From Kribbella sp. NBC_01245 (GTDB lineage: Bacteria > Actinomycetota > Actinomycetes > Propionibacteriales > Kribbellaceae), in contig NZ_CP108487.1 in the NCBI RefSeq assembly GCF_036226525.1, positions 1,178,001 to 1,242,000 on the forward strand: a stretch of DNA of 64,000 bases, in the 5' to 3' direction. The notes under the pieces are model-generated. The model saw only the letters and a program-made list of their open reading frames with translations, was not told the origin of the DNA and searched no databases. Each line of letters opens with the position of its first letter. The stretch's first letter is position 1. Below are positions 55,388 through 62,877 of this stretch, in pieces. Both the position numbers and the translations under genes were made by a program.

Positions 55388-56072
55388 GGAAGTGACGCAC
55401 TTCGGCGGTTTCCCGCGCGCGTTGTTCGAGTTCCTTGCGGGGCTGGAGAAGGACAACTCCAAGTCCTATTGGGACGCCAACAAGGCGACCTGGGAGACCG
55501 CGGTCCAGGAGCCGGTCCAGTCGCTGATGGCCGAGCTCGAGCCCGAGTTCGGCCCGCTGCGCACCTTCCGGCCCAACCGCGACGTCCGGTTCTCCAAGGA
55601 CAAGTCGCCGTACAAGACCTGGGTGGGCGTCACCACCAGCGAGCGGTCGGTCGGCGGCATCGGGTGCTTTCTGCGGCTCGAGGCCGGCAGTATGCGGCTG
55701 GCCTGTGGGTCGATGGTGATGGCCACCGACCAGCTCGAGCGGTTCCGGGCGGGCATCGACAACGTTGCGTCCGGCGCCGAGTTCGTGAAGTTGTCCGGCC
55801 GGCTCGCCGACAAAGGCCTGCTGGTAGGCCCGGGCCGCCAGGACCCGCTCAAGCGAACCCCGGCCGGCTACCCCAAGGACCACCCGCGGGAAGAGATCTT
55901 GCGGTGGAAGGGAGCCGTCGTTGTGAAGGAGTACGAGCAGGCGGCCTGGATGTACAAGGCCGGCGCCGTCGAGAAGATCCGCGAGGTCTGGAGCGGGGCT
56001 GTTCCGCTGACCAAGTGGATCGAGAAGTACGTGGGGGAGAGCACGATCCCGGTACGCCGCCGGGGCGACTGA
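55377..56072 (+). CDS. DUF2461-family protein
   Basis: 231 aa from a GTG. Motifs GFPRALFEFLAGLEKDNSKS, YWDANKATWE and FRPNRDVRFSKDKSPYKTWV are the TIGR02453/DUF2461 signature. The C-terminus AGYPKDHPREEILRWKGAVV also fits. Function is unknown. It is coupled to the TfoX gene by overlap; the pair looks like ordinary chromosome outside the polyketide cluster. Confidence 0.88.
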   Translation: MATREVTHFGGFPRALFEFLAGLEKDNSKSYWDANKATWETAVQEPVQSLMAELEPEFGPLRTFRPNRDVRFSKDKSPYKTWVGVTTSERSVGGIGCFLRLEAGSMRLACGSMVMATDQLERFRAGIDNVASGAEFVKLSGRLADKGLLVGPGRQDPLKRTPAGYPKDHPREEILRWKGAVVVKEYEQAAWMYKAGAVEKIREVWSGAVPLTKWIEKYVGESTIPVRRRGD

Positions 56073-56086
56073 GCAGGCCGGCAGCG

Positions 56087-56254
56087 ATGAAGTCCGCGCC
56101 TGGCATCAAGAGGCTTCGGGCGGTGCTGATCTGTGTCGCCCTGCTCTGTGTCTACGTGATCGGCTACACCCTGCTTCTCAGCCTGCTCTACGGAGTACTG
56201 CCTGGGACCATCATCAATCCATGGGCCACCCACCCGGGTTTGGGCCACCCTTAG
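56087..56254 (+). CDS. 55-aa single-pass membrane protein
   Basis: The ATG is 14 bases after the DUF2461 stop. The sequence is a basic N-terminus (MKSAPGIKRLR), one hydrophobic helix (AVLICVALLCVYVIGYTLLL, about residues 12-35) and a short hydrophilic end. The positive-inside rule places the C-terminus outside. No family is recognised; coding is supported by the well-formed helix and operon spacing. Confidence 0.5.
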   Translation: MKSAPGIKRLRAVLICVALLCVYVIGYTLLLSLLYGVLPGTIINPWATHPGLGHP

Positions 56255-56274
56255 ACGATTGGCGGAATGCTGTC

Positions 56275-56700
56275 ATGTCCCATCTGGATCTGGTCACCCT
56301 CCTCACCTACGACATGGAACGCACGAAGGCCTTCTATTGCGAGCTGCTTGGCTTCGAGGAGGTCCCCGAGTTCTCCCGCGGCGAGCACTTCTCCTGGCTG
56401 CGCTCCAAGAAGCGAAGCTCCAGCATCGCCTTGTTCCACGCCCGCGAGAAGGCGGAACGGCCGACCGTCGCCCACATCCCCGACGAGAGCGGCGGCGTGA
56501 TGCTGGGCTTCGAGGTCGACAGCGCCGCGGAGTACTACGAGATCTGGAAAGCGCGCGGGGACATCCCGCTGCGCACCGAGGTCTTCGACATGGGCAAGGG
56601 TTTCACCTTCGGCTCGCAGGACCCGGAGGGCAACTTCCTCCAGGTCTTCGACGTCCACCCGCACTTCCGTGAGATCCAGCAGCGCATCGGAATGGACTGA
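56275..56700 (+). CDS. VOC/glyoxalase-fold protein
   Basis: 141 aa from the ATG of MSHLDLVTLLTYDMERTKAF. The pattern H.D.VTLLTYDMERTKAFYCELLGFEE, then GFEVDSAAEYYEIWKARGD and FTFGSQDPEGNFLQVFDVHP, is the paired beta-alpha-beta module of the vicinal-oxygen-chelate superfamily with metal ligands H3, E/D and E near EGNFLQ. It could be a dioxygenase, isomerase or resistance protein. It lies outside the tightly linked polyketide operon. Confidence 0.87.
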   Translation: MSHLDLVTLLTYDMERTKAFYCELLGFEEVPEFSRGEHFSWLRSKKRSSSIALFHAREKAERPTVAHIPDESGGVMLGFEVDSAAEYYEIWKARGDIPLRTEVFDMGKGFTFGSQDPEGNFLQVFDVHPHFREIQQRIGMD

Positions 56701-56717
56701 CGACGGACGAGACGCGC

Positions 56718-57608
56718 TTGGGCCGGAGTCGGCTCCACCCGTTCAGCCAGGTATACGCCGAGGCGCTGAACGTCGGTGCTGGCGTTTACACAGCCGCCGA
56801 CCACTACTCGCCAGTGCTGGATGCGTGGGGTCGTGACCTGTACGACGCCGTCGACCCCGGCCTGCGCGGCGCCGCCCTCCATCTGGCGAACGCAGCCGCG
56901 TGCGGCCGGCCGAAGAGGGACGTGTTCTTCCGGCTGGCCGACTGGCTCGGCCGGGTCGAACCAGTCGTCTGGTACTCCGAAACCGGGTTCCTGCAGGCCG
57001 CGTGGATGCTACGCGACCGCCCGACCATTGAGGATGCGGCGAGCTTCCTGCACGGTTGGCCGACCGGTGCGTACTCGAGCGAGTGGCGCGATCAACTTGA
57101 CCACGTCGTGGACGAGGACGCCGGTCAGAACCCTGTCCGCGACGATGCGGAGCCCGCGGTTGAGGCCCTCGTCGAGTGCGGCCTGTTCGCACTCGACCGT
57201 GCCGCCTTCGTGTGGCGCCGGGAATCGATGCGAAACATCATCGACAACCTGTCCCGGGTGCACGGGGTTGATCCCTCGGTGCAGACGGTCGGCCCCGATC
57301 GCGGCGACATGTGGGATCTGGAGGAGCTGCTCAACGAACCGCTGCAGGCAACCGTGAGGTCTTTCGCCAGGACGACCGCCCGGAGGCTGTGCGCTCAGTT
57401 CGGCATCGCTCCGGATACCCCAGCGCCGGATGGCCATCCGGTCTACGAAGTAGGCGTTGGCGTCTGCAATGCCGCCGTCATGGCCGCGGTCATGCCCCTG
57501 GTCCACTCCGCGCATCTGCGCGAGATGGAAGCGTTCAGACTCATCGCCTTGGGCCAGCCGCTCCCCGAGCCACCAACCTGGCTGCGGCCCATCGGAGAGA
57601 GCGGCTAG
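56718..57608 (+). CDS. Hypothetical protein, 296 aa
   Basis: Starts at a TTG 17 bases after the VOC stop; no better start is seen. Largely helical (LRGAALHLANAAACG, VFFRLADWLGRVEPVVWYSE, EPAVEALVECGLFALDRAAF). No signal peptide, membrane helix or catalytic motif is recognised. Its last codons touch the beginning of the recombinase relic, so its 3' end may have been replaced when mobile DNA inserted at the tRNA-Leu. Confidence 0.6.
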   Translation: MGRSRLHPFSQVYAEALNVGAGVYTAADHYSPVLDAWGRDLYDAVDPGLRGAALHLANAAACGRPKRDVFFRLADWLGRVEPVVWYSETGFLQAAWMLRDRPTIEDAASFLHGWPTGAYSSEWRDQLDHVVDEDAGQNPVRDDAEPAVEALVECGLFALDRAAFVWRRESMRNIIDNLSRVHGVDPSVQTVGPDRGDMWDLEELLNEPLQATVRSFARTTARRLCAQFGIAPDTPAPDGHPVYEVGVGVCNAAVMAAVMPLVHSAHLREMEAFRLIALGQPLPEPPTWLRPIGESG

Positions 57609-57832
57609 CTCTGGAACCGGCCGAACGCCTCACAGCTCAGGAGCTGCACGCGATACTCGACGAGCTCGGTGATATCCAGCGAGTCCTGGCCGAGGCTGAT
57701 CGCAAAGATCTGGCCGATCTATACAGTGGCCTGCGCCTCACGGTGGTTTACGACCACAAACAAAACAGGGCCGATGTCTCCATCAGCCCTGAACCACATG
57801 TGGTTAAGTTGTGTGTCCGAGGGGGGACTTGA
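57605..57832 (+). pseudogene. Serine recombinase C-terminal relic E, ending inside tRNA-Leu
   Basis: The frame LALEPAERLTAQELHAILDE, then LGDIQRVLAEADRKDLADLY and SGLRLTVVYDHKQNRADVSI, is the C-terminal end of a large serine recombinase. It reads on through the tRNA terminator hairpin and finishes CVRGGT-stop, where these seven codons (57812-57832) are the antisense of the tRNA-Leu 3' end. The catalytic, zinc-ribbon and coiled-coil parts are missing. Confidence 0.65.
57756..57791 (-). terminator. Intrinsic terminator of tRNA-Leu
   Basis: On the minus strand, CAGGGCTGATG-gaga-CATCGGCCCTG is followed by TTTTGTTTGT, 23 bases after the tRNA 3' end. The stem has one G.T pair. It lies within the coding sense of the recombinase relic on the other strand. 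Confidence 0.85.
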
Positions 57833-57898
57833 ACCCCCACGTCCCGTAAAGGACACTAGCACCTCAAGCTAGCGCGTCTGCCATTCCGCCACCCGGAC
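57814..57898 (-). tRNA. tRNA-Leu(GAG)
   Basis: 85 nt. Acceptor arms GTCCGGG/CTCGGAC (one G.T pair) with A discriminator; D arm GGCGGAATGGCAGACGC; anticodon stem CTAGC/GCTAG around loop TTGAGGT (anticodon GAG); long variable arm GTGTCC-ttta-CGGGAC typical of class II tRNAs; T arm GTGGG-GGTTCAAGT-CCCCC. CCA is not encoded. It reads CUC/CUU codons. Its 3' end carries the stop codon of a recombinase relic on the other strand, marking it as an integration site. Confidence 0.95.
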
Positions 57899-57996
57899 GA
57901 GTGGTCTGCCTCGCAAAACCTTCTGCGTGGCCCGACCGGAGAACCATAGCAAACCCCACGGGTGAAATTCACATCGGGCCCAGGCAGGATGGGGGC

Positions 57997-59352
57997 ATGA
58001 CTTCTTCGACCCCTCGCGAGACCCGTGGTGAGACCTCTGGCGATCGGCGTGGCTATGCGCCTGAGGCCGATGTGGTGGAGCTGTGTAGTGAGTTGATCCG
58101 GATCGACACCACGAATTACGGCAATGGGAAGAGCGTGGGGGAGCGGGTCGCCGCGGAGTATGTGGCGGCCAAGCTGGACGAGGTCGGGATCGAGTCGACC
58201 ATCTACGAGTCGGAGCCCGGCCGGGCCACGCTGGTGGCGCACTGGGAGGGGGAGGACCAGTCGGCCGATCCGCTGCTGGTGCACGGCCACCTCGACGTCG
58301 TACCGGCTGATCCGAAGGACTGGAAGGTCGATCCGTTCGCCGGGGAGATCTTCGACGGGTGCGTTTGGGGCCGGGGCGCGGTCGATATGAAGGACTTCGA
58401 CGCGATGGTGTTGTCGGTGGTGCGGGCGCGGCAGCGGGCGGGCGTCAAGCCGCGGCGGCCGGTACGGCTGGTGTTCACGGCGGACGAGGAGGCCGGCGGG
58501 GCGTACGGCGCGCACTGGCTGGTGAAGAACCATCCGGACACGATCGCGGACTGTACCGAGGGGATTGGCGAGGTCGGCGGGTTCTCGATCACGGTCAAGG
58601 ACGATCTGCGCCTCTACCTGATCGAGACGGCGGAGAAGGGCATGTCGTGGATGCGCCTGAAGGCCAAGGGCACGGCCGGGCACGGCTCGATGATCAACGA
58701 CGACAACGCCGTCACGAACCTGGTCAACGCGGTCACCCGGCTCGGTAACCACCAGTGGCCGTTGCGCGTGACGCCGACCGTGCGGCAGTTCCTGGGGGAG
58801 CTGGAAGATGTGCTCGGGGTCGAGCTCGATCCGGAGGACATGACCGAGACGCTCTCCAAGCTCGGCAGCTTCTCGCGGATGTTCGGCGCGACGCTTCGCA
58901 ACACCACCAATCCGACCATGCTGAGCGCCGGCTACAAGGTGAACGTGATTCCCGGCGATGCCGAGGCGTACGTCGACGGCCGGTACCTGCCGGGGTATGA
59001 GGACGAGTTCTTCGCCACGATCGACGAGTTGATCGGCGACAAGGTGACGCGCGAGGCCGCCGTAGAGGACATCGCGCTCGAGACCGAGTTCAGCGGTGAC
59101 CTGGTCGAGGCGATGAAGGCCTGTCTCGCGGCCGAGGACCCGCAGAGTCGTACGGCGCCGTTGCTGATGTCGGGTGGTACGGACGCCAAGGCGTGGAGTC
59201 GGCTCGGTATTCGCTGCTTCGGGTTCGCGCCGTTGCAGCTGCCGCCGGATCTCGACTTCATGGGCATGTTCCACGGCATCGACGAGCGGGTGCCCACCTC
59301 GGCGCTGGAGTTCGGCTCCCGCGTCCTCGACCGCTTCTTCGACCAGGCCTGA
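57997..59352 (+). CDS. M20/M28-type dipeptidase/deacylase (PM20D-like)
   Basis: 451 aa. The ATG of MTSSTPRETRGETSGDRRGY is chosen; the frame opens further upstream only into the tRNA region. Metal-site motifs: LLVHGHLDVVP (H98, D100), GRGAVDMKDFD (bridging D130) and FTADEEAGG (catalytic E164 and E165), with a C-terminal His in GMFHGIDERVP. The lid domain TAGHGSMINDDNAVTNLVNA is typical. It hydrolyses peptide or N-acyl amino-acid bonds in the cytoplasm using two zinc ions. Followed by a strong terminator. Confidence 0.92.
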   Translation: MTSSTPRETRGETSGDRRGYAPEADVVELCSELIRIDTTNYGNGKSVGERVAAEYVAAKLDEVGIESTIYESEPGRATLVAHWEGEDQSADPLLVHGHLDVVPADPKDWKVDPFAGEIFDGCVWGRGAVDMKDFDAMVLSVVRARQRAGVKPRRPVRLVFTADEEAGGAYGAHWLVKNHPDTIADCTEGIGEVGGFSITVKDDLRLYLIETAEKGMSWMRLKAKGTAGHGSMINDDNAVTNLVNAVTRLGNHQWPLRVTPTVRQFLGELEDVLGVELDPEDMTETLSKLGSFSRMFGATLRNTTNPTMLSAGYKVNVIPGDAEAYVDGRYLPGYEDEFFATIDELIGDKVTREAAVEDIALETEFSGDLVEAMKACLAAEDPQSRTAPLLMSGGTDAKAWSRLGIRCFGFAPLQLPPDLDFMGMFHGIDERVPTSALEFGSRVLDRFFDQA

Positions 59353-59401
59353 GCACCCGTTGAGCATCAAGGCCTGAGCGCCAAGGCCTGAGGCGCCGTA
59401 A

Positions 59402-59439
59402 CAACCGGACCGGGGATTCTCGAATCCCCGGTCCGGTTG
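59402..59439. terminator. Strong bidirectional hairpin terminator
   Basis: CAACCGGACCGGGGA-ttctcgaa-TCCCCGGTCCGGTTG, a perfect 15-bp stem that can extend inward (GATT/AATC), 49 bases after the peptidase stop. The rest of 59353-59679 holds only the promoter below. Confidence 0.85.
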
Positions 59440-59521
59440 CTATCTACTTCACGGTTTGCCAACAAGTGTGCACGCTCACGCTGGCCGAATATCCCAGCCG
59501 CATCACAGCTGTAACCAACCC

Positions 59522-59551
59522 TTGACAGAGTGTGACAAAGCTGGCGAATAT
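59522..59551 (+). promoter_or_regulatory. Candidate sigma70-type promoter of the metalloprotease gene
   Basis: TTGACA, an 18-base spacer, then GAATAT, in a locally AT-rich stretch about 130 bases before the protease ATG. The long leader also holds a second TGACAAGG-TTGTCA dyad near 59570 (TGACAAggTTGTCA), which could bind a regulator. Confidence 0.4.
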
Positions 59552-59679
59552 TTGTGCGGTCACCGCCATGACAAGGTTGTCAACTCCGCCACGGTTTATC
59601 ACCAGGTATTCCGTTGTTGGCCGCTTCATGGCGGCCGGCGACAGGTATTCCTTGTGAGGACTCGGAGGAAAAGACGACC

Positions 59680-60258
59680 ATGAATGAATTCGGTAAACGA
59701 CTGACCATGGTGTTCACCATGCTGGCAGCGGCAGCGTTGCTCGGCAGCGCACTGCCCGCGGGCGCCACCTCGTCTGAGGCCCGTGACGTCAGCGCGGTCA
59801 CCAGTGCCGACAGCCAGGCCATCACGGTTCAGGCCAGCGTCGCAAAGGCCGCCGCCAACCCGGGCGTCACCCGGTTGAGCACGGCAAAGGTCGCCAAGAA
59901 ACCCGCCAAGATCCAGGGTTTCCCGACGCCCAACGCGCGGTCGTACACGATCACCAGCTCCTGCAGCCAGTGGGCGAGCCAGATTCGCCAGGGCGCCGCC
60001 GCTTGGAACAACCTGACCGAAGGTGGCGGCACGCCCGTCTCCTGCGTGCCCAACTACATCACCGACTGCGGCGGCGGCACGGTCATCGGCTGCAACTACG
60101 GCGCCGGCCAGCGGATCACCCTCGTCGCGGCTCGGGTCGGCGATGTCGCCCTGCTGGCCGCGCACGAGTTCGGCCACGACTGGTTCGGCCACTCCGGCAC
60201 CGGCTGCGCCGACTGGAGCAGCGCGGACGCCATTATGCGTACATCTATTTGCGGCTAA
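59680..60258 (+). CDS. Small secreted zinc metalloprotease, snapalysin-like
   Basis: 192 aa from the ATG after GGAGGAAA. A signal peptide (KRLTMVFTMLAAAALLGSAL ... AGA) is followed by a short pro-region and a catalytic domain of about 110 residues. The zinc motif is AHEFGHDWFGHSG: H162, E163, H166 and H171. Snapalysin (M7) uses HExxHxxGxxD, so the third ligand here (H171, or a nearby Asp in CADWSSAD) differs in spacing. Six cysteines suggest three disulfides. The C-terminus is short (IMRTSICG). It probably degrades protein outside the cell. Confidence 0.7.
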   Translation: MNEFGKRLTMVFTMLAAAALLGSALPAGATSSEARDVSAVTSADSQAITVQASVAKAAANPGVTRLSTAKVAKKPAKIQGFPTPNARSYTITSSCSQWASQIRQGAAAWNNLTEGGGTPVSCVPNYITDCGGGTVIGCNYGAGQRITLVAARVGDVALLAAHEFGHDWFGHSGTGCADWSSADAIMRTSICG

Positions 60259-60266
60259 ATCCCAGC

Positions 60267-60298
60267 GAATTGCCCGGTCCGAAAGGGCCGGGCAATTC
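60267..60298 (+). terminator. Intrinsic terminator after the metalloprotease
   Basis: GAATTGCCCGGTCC-gaaa-GGGCCGGGCAATTC, a near-perfect 14-bp stem with a GNRA-type loop, 9 bases after the stop; the following T content is modest. Confidence 0.75.
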
Positions 60299-60333
60299 CT
60301 GTGAAAGCCTAGATCGAATTCCAGTTGTAATAT

Positions 60334-61200
60334 TCACGGCCGACGCAGGCCGAGTTCGCGCCGCAGCGTCGGGAGAACTCGCAGAATTCGCGGATCCGGC
60401 GTGCTGGGCGTTACCAGGCTGAGCGTCAGCCGATACCGGAATGGCGCAGTCACGAGCCGCTCGCCCGGCTGCAACTGCCCGGCCAGGGCACTCCGCGGTA
60501 CGACGGCCGGCTGGGCGCGGCGCCGGGCCATCGCGACCGTCGTGGCCAGCGTCACGCCACGACGAGCGTTCGCGCCCAGGGCGATCAGCCGGGCCCGGAT
60601 CTCGTCAACGCCCCGGTCGTACGTCGAGAAGGGCACGTCCAACCCCTTGAGCGGCTCTTTCCGGCCGCGCGGCGGTTCGACCCCGGCCGGGAGGAACGTC
60701 ATCAGCTCCTCGTGCCCCACCGGTTGAGCGCGGACGGTCCGCGGCAGCGTCAGTTGGTCGGCGATCGCGATGAACGCGGCCTGCATGGTGCCTTCGGCAA
60801 CGAATTCCACCAGCTGCTGGCCGTGGTCGACGCGTTGTTCGACAGTCAGCGGCGCGAGTTCCTCGTCCAGGATCGGGAACAGTACGGCGCCCAGGCTCGC
60901 GAAGGTGCCGACCACCAGGCGTGGATCCGCCGCGGCCGCGCGAGTGGCGTCGTACACGGAGTCGAGCCGGCCGAGGATTTGCGCCGCCTGCCGGGCCAGC
61001 TCGATGCCCGCGGCGGTCGGGCGTGCGCCGCGCGTATCCCGGTCGAACAGGCGGGTGCCGCACGCCCGTTCGAGCCGGGCCAGTCGCTGGCTCGCGGAGG
61101 GCTGGGCGATTCGCAGCTCCCGGGCCGCCGTACCGACCGAACCAGCCGCGCTGATCGCCAGTACGAGCTGGAGATCCTCTACCGAGGGCAATGAGGCCAT
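60334..61200 (-). CDS. LysR-family transcriptional regulator
   Basis: 288 aa. The winged HTH reads LQLVLAISAAGSVGTAAREL, then QPSASQRLARLERACGTRLF. The effector domain starts near LVVGTFASLGAVLFPILDEE. It is divergent from an MFS gene across 72 bp; a dyad overlapping its own start codon is a likely autoregulatory site. It probably controls the MFS transporter in response to its substrate. Confidence 0.9.
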   Translation of the reverse strand: MASLPSVEDLQLVLAISAAGSVGTAARELRIAQPSASQRLARLERACGTRLFDRDTRGARPTAAGIELARQAAQILGRLDSVYDATRAAAADPRLVVGTFASLGAVLFPILDEELAPLTVEQRVDHGQQLVEFVAEGTMQAAFIAIADQLTLPRTVRAQPVGHEELMTFLPAGVEPPRGRKEPLKGLDVPFSTYDRGVDEIRARLIALGANARRGVTLATTVAMARRRAQPAVVPRSALAGQLQPGERLVTAPFRYRLTLSLVTPSTPDPRILRVLPTLRRELGLRRP

Positions 61201-61214
61201 AGGTACAGCCTATG
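61198..61214. promoter_or_regulatory. LysR-type dyad overlapping the lysR start codon
   Basis: CATAGGTACAGCCTATG is an inverted repeat (CATAGG-N5-CCTATG) containing the T-N11-A LysR box pattern. Its left end is the lysR start codon read on the minus strand. Confidence 0.5.
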
Positions 61215-61272
61215 ACCAACACCTAGCCGCTGCTCGCTACCGGCGACGCAGGCCGGATAGCAGGATCAAGGG

Positions 61273-62511
61273 GTGAAAGCACAACGGGAGGCGGTCGCGC
61301 TGCTTATTGGGGGAGGCGTGGCGGACCTTGCGTTCCGGATCAGCCAGGTGGCGTTCCCGCTGGTGGTCCTCAGCGAGACGGGGTCCGTGGCCGCGACGGG
61401 GCTCGCCGGTGGCGCTGCGGGGATTCCGGTGTTGCTGTCGCCGTGGTGGGCGCGGAAGGCTCGTCAGTGGGTCGATTCCGGCGCCCGGCTGGCGGCAATC
61501 GCGACCGTGGCGGCGTTTGCGCTGGCCATGGTTCCTGCAGCGGCTATGGCCGGGCTTCTCCATCCCTGGCTGTTGATAGCGAGCGGTCTGCTCCTAGGGA
61601 CTTGTGAGGCTCTCTCGACGCCTGGGCGATCGGCACTCCTTGCAGACACTGGAGATCGGTGGGGTCCTGACAAGGCGGTAGAGCTGCTTACCTGGCAAGA
61701 CGGCCTTCGTAGAGTTGGCATGCTGGTTGGGCCGTCGATAGGCGCTCTAGCCGTCACTGCTGGCTTCACCCTCGAGCTCCTCTGGCTAGAGGCCGCCGCG
61801 GTGCTTGTAGCCGGTCTGCTCGCGACAGCCGTTAGGGGCAATCCGAGATCGCTAGACGTACCTGAGGCGCCGTCGATTCGTGCAGTTCTCCGTGGCCGCA
61901 GGGACGTCCTCTTGGGCTGGATAGCGCGGGGGACCGGTTGTGTCACTTGGTTCGCATTCACCCTCGGCCTATCGGTTCTAGGCGCCGAACGCGGACAGCC
62001 CGGCATCTACCTGGCGTACGGCATGACCGGGTACGGCGTTGGGTCCGTCCTGGCGTCCGTACTCGCCGTACGCCTGGTTAAACGGGTGCAGCCCGCGCTG
62101 CTGGCCGGAGGCGCGTGGACCGCCCTCGGGTTCTGCTGGACCGGCATGGGCCTCTGGGCAACTCCGCCCGCTATTGCGGCGTTCGCCTGCCTCGGCGGCG
62201 TCAGCGTCGTACTAGGTGTTGCAGCCATCTCTGCGGTCATAACTCGCTCATCCATTGGTGCCGAACGGCGAGCGCTCTTGTCCGGGCAGAGCGTCGTGGT
62301 CAATGCAGGCAGCGCTGCCGGCCTACTGGCGGGTGGACCGCTACTGGCCGCTTTCGGCGCGGAACACACGCTTGTCGGCGCGGGCCTGCTGACGTCCGCA
62401 GTGGCGTTCGCGGTCTTGCTGGCCAGCCGAAAACCAGAAGCGGCCGGAAATCCGCGATGCGAGACTTCGGGACATGTCGATCGAGATCACCACGCTGGCC
62501 GAGCGGCCTGA
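61273..62511 (+). CDS. MFS transporter
   Basis: 412 aa from a GTG. About 12 membrane helices: ALLIGGGVADLAFRISQVAF opens it and LLIASGLLLGTCEALSTPGR resembles the EntS/DHA3 'GxxxAxxxPxR' loop of enterobactin-exporter-like MFS proteins. The C-terminal 25 residues are hydrophilic and overlap the broken GNAT gene. Probable efflux pump under the divergent LysR regulator. Rare codons (cta, ata) are more frequent here than in neighbours. Confidence 0.88.
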   Translation: MKAQREAVALLIGGGVADLAFRISQVAFPLVVLSETGSVAATGLAGGAAGIPVLLSPWWARKARQWVDSGARLAAIATVAAFALAMVPAAAMAGLLHPWLLIASGLLLGTCEALSTPGRSALLADTGDRWGPDKAVELLTWQDGLRRVGMLVGPSIGALAVTAGFTLELLWLEAAAVLVAGLLATAVRGNPRSLDVPEAPSIRAVLRGRRDVLLGWIARGTGCVTWFAFTLGLSVLGAERGQPGIYLAYGMTGYGVGSVLASVLAVRLVKRVQPALLAGGAWTALGFCWTGMGLWATPPAIAAFACLGGVSVVLGVAAISAVITRSSIGAERRALLSGQSVVVNAGSAAGLLAGGPLLAAFGAEHTLVGAGLLTSAVAFAVLLASRKPEAAGNPRCETSGHVDRDHHAGRAA

Positions 62512-62877
62512 ACTGGCCGAGCGCTTGTCCAGGCCAAGGGCCATCGCACGCTCTACGCCCCGGTTCGCCCGAACGGCAAGACGGACCCGAAGCTGCCGAT
62601 GACGTCGTACGTCGAGCAGGTGCGGGCCGACGGTCTGCCGGTCGATCCCTGGCTGCGCGTACACGTCAAGGCCGGCGCCACCATCGTGAAGGTGGCACCG
62701 GCCTCGATGGTCGTACCCGGATCGCTGGCGCAGTGGCGCGAGTGGACCGGTCTGCCCTTCGACACCGACGGCTTCGTCGAGGTGCCGAAGGCGCTCGTCC
62801 CGGTCCACTGCTCACTCAGCCACGACTACGCGGTCTACGTCGAGCCCAACGTCTGGGTCGAGCACGACCTCAGCTGA
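62475..62877 (+). pseudogene. GNAT acetyltransferase, internally deleted and frameshifted
   Basis: The gene begins MSIEITTLAERPELAERLS at 62475, a familiar GNAT-like N-terminus. It then shifts frame and continues GHRTLYAPVRPNGKTDPKLP, MTSYVEQVRADGLPVDPWLR and VHVKAGATIVKVAPASMVVP to a proper end VYVEPNVWVEHDLS. The middle, with the acetyl-CoA-binding R/QxxGxG/A segment (roughly 100-110 residues by my recollection of the family), is missing. The 92-aa tail open from 62599 should not be called as a functional gene. Confidence 0.65.
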
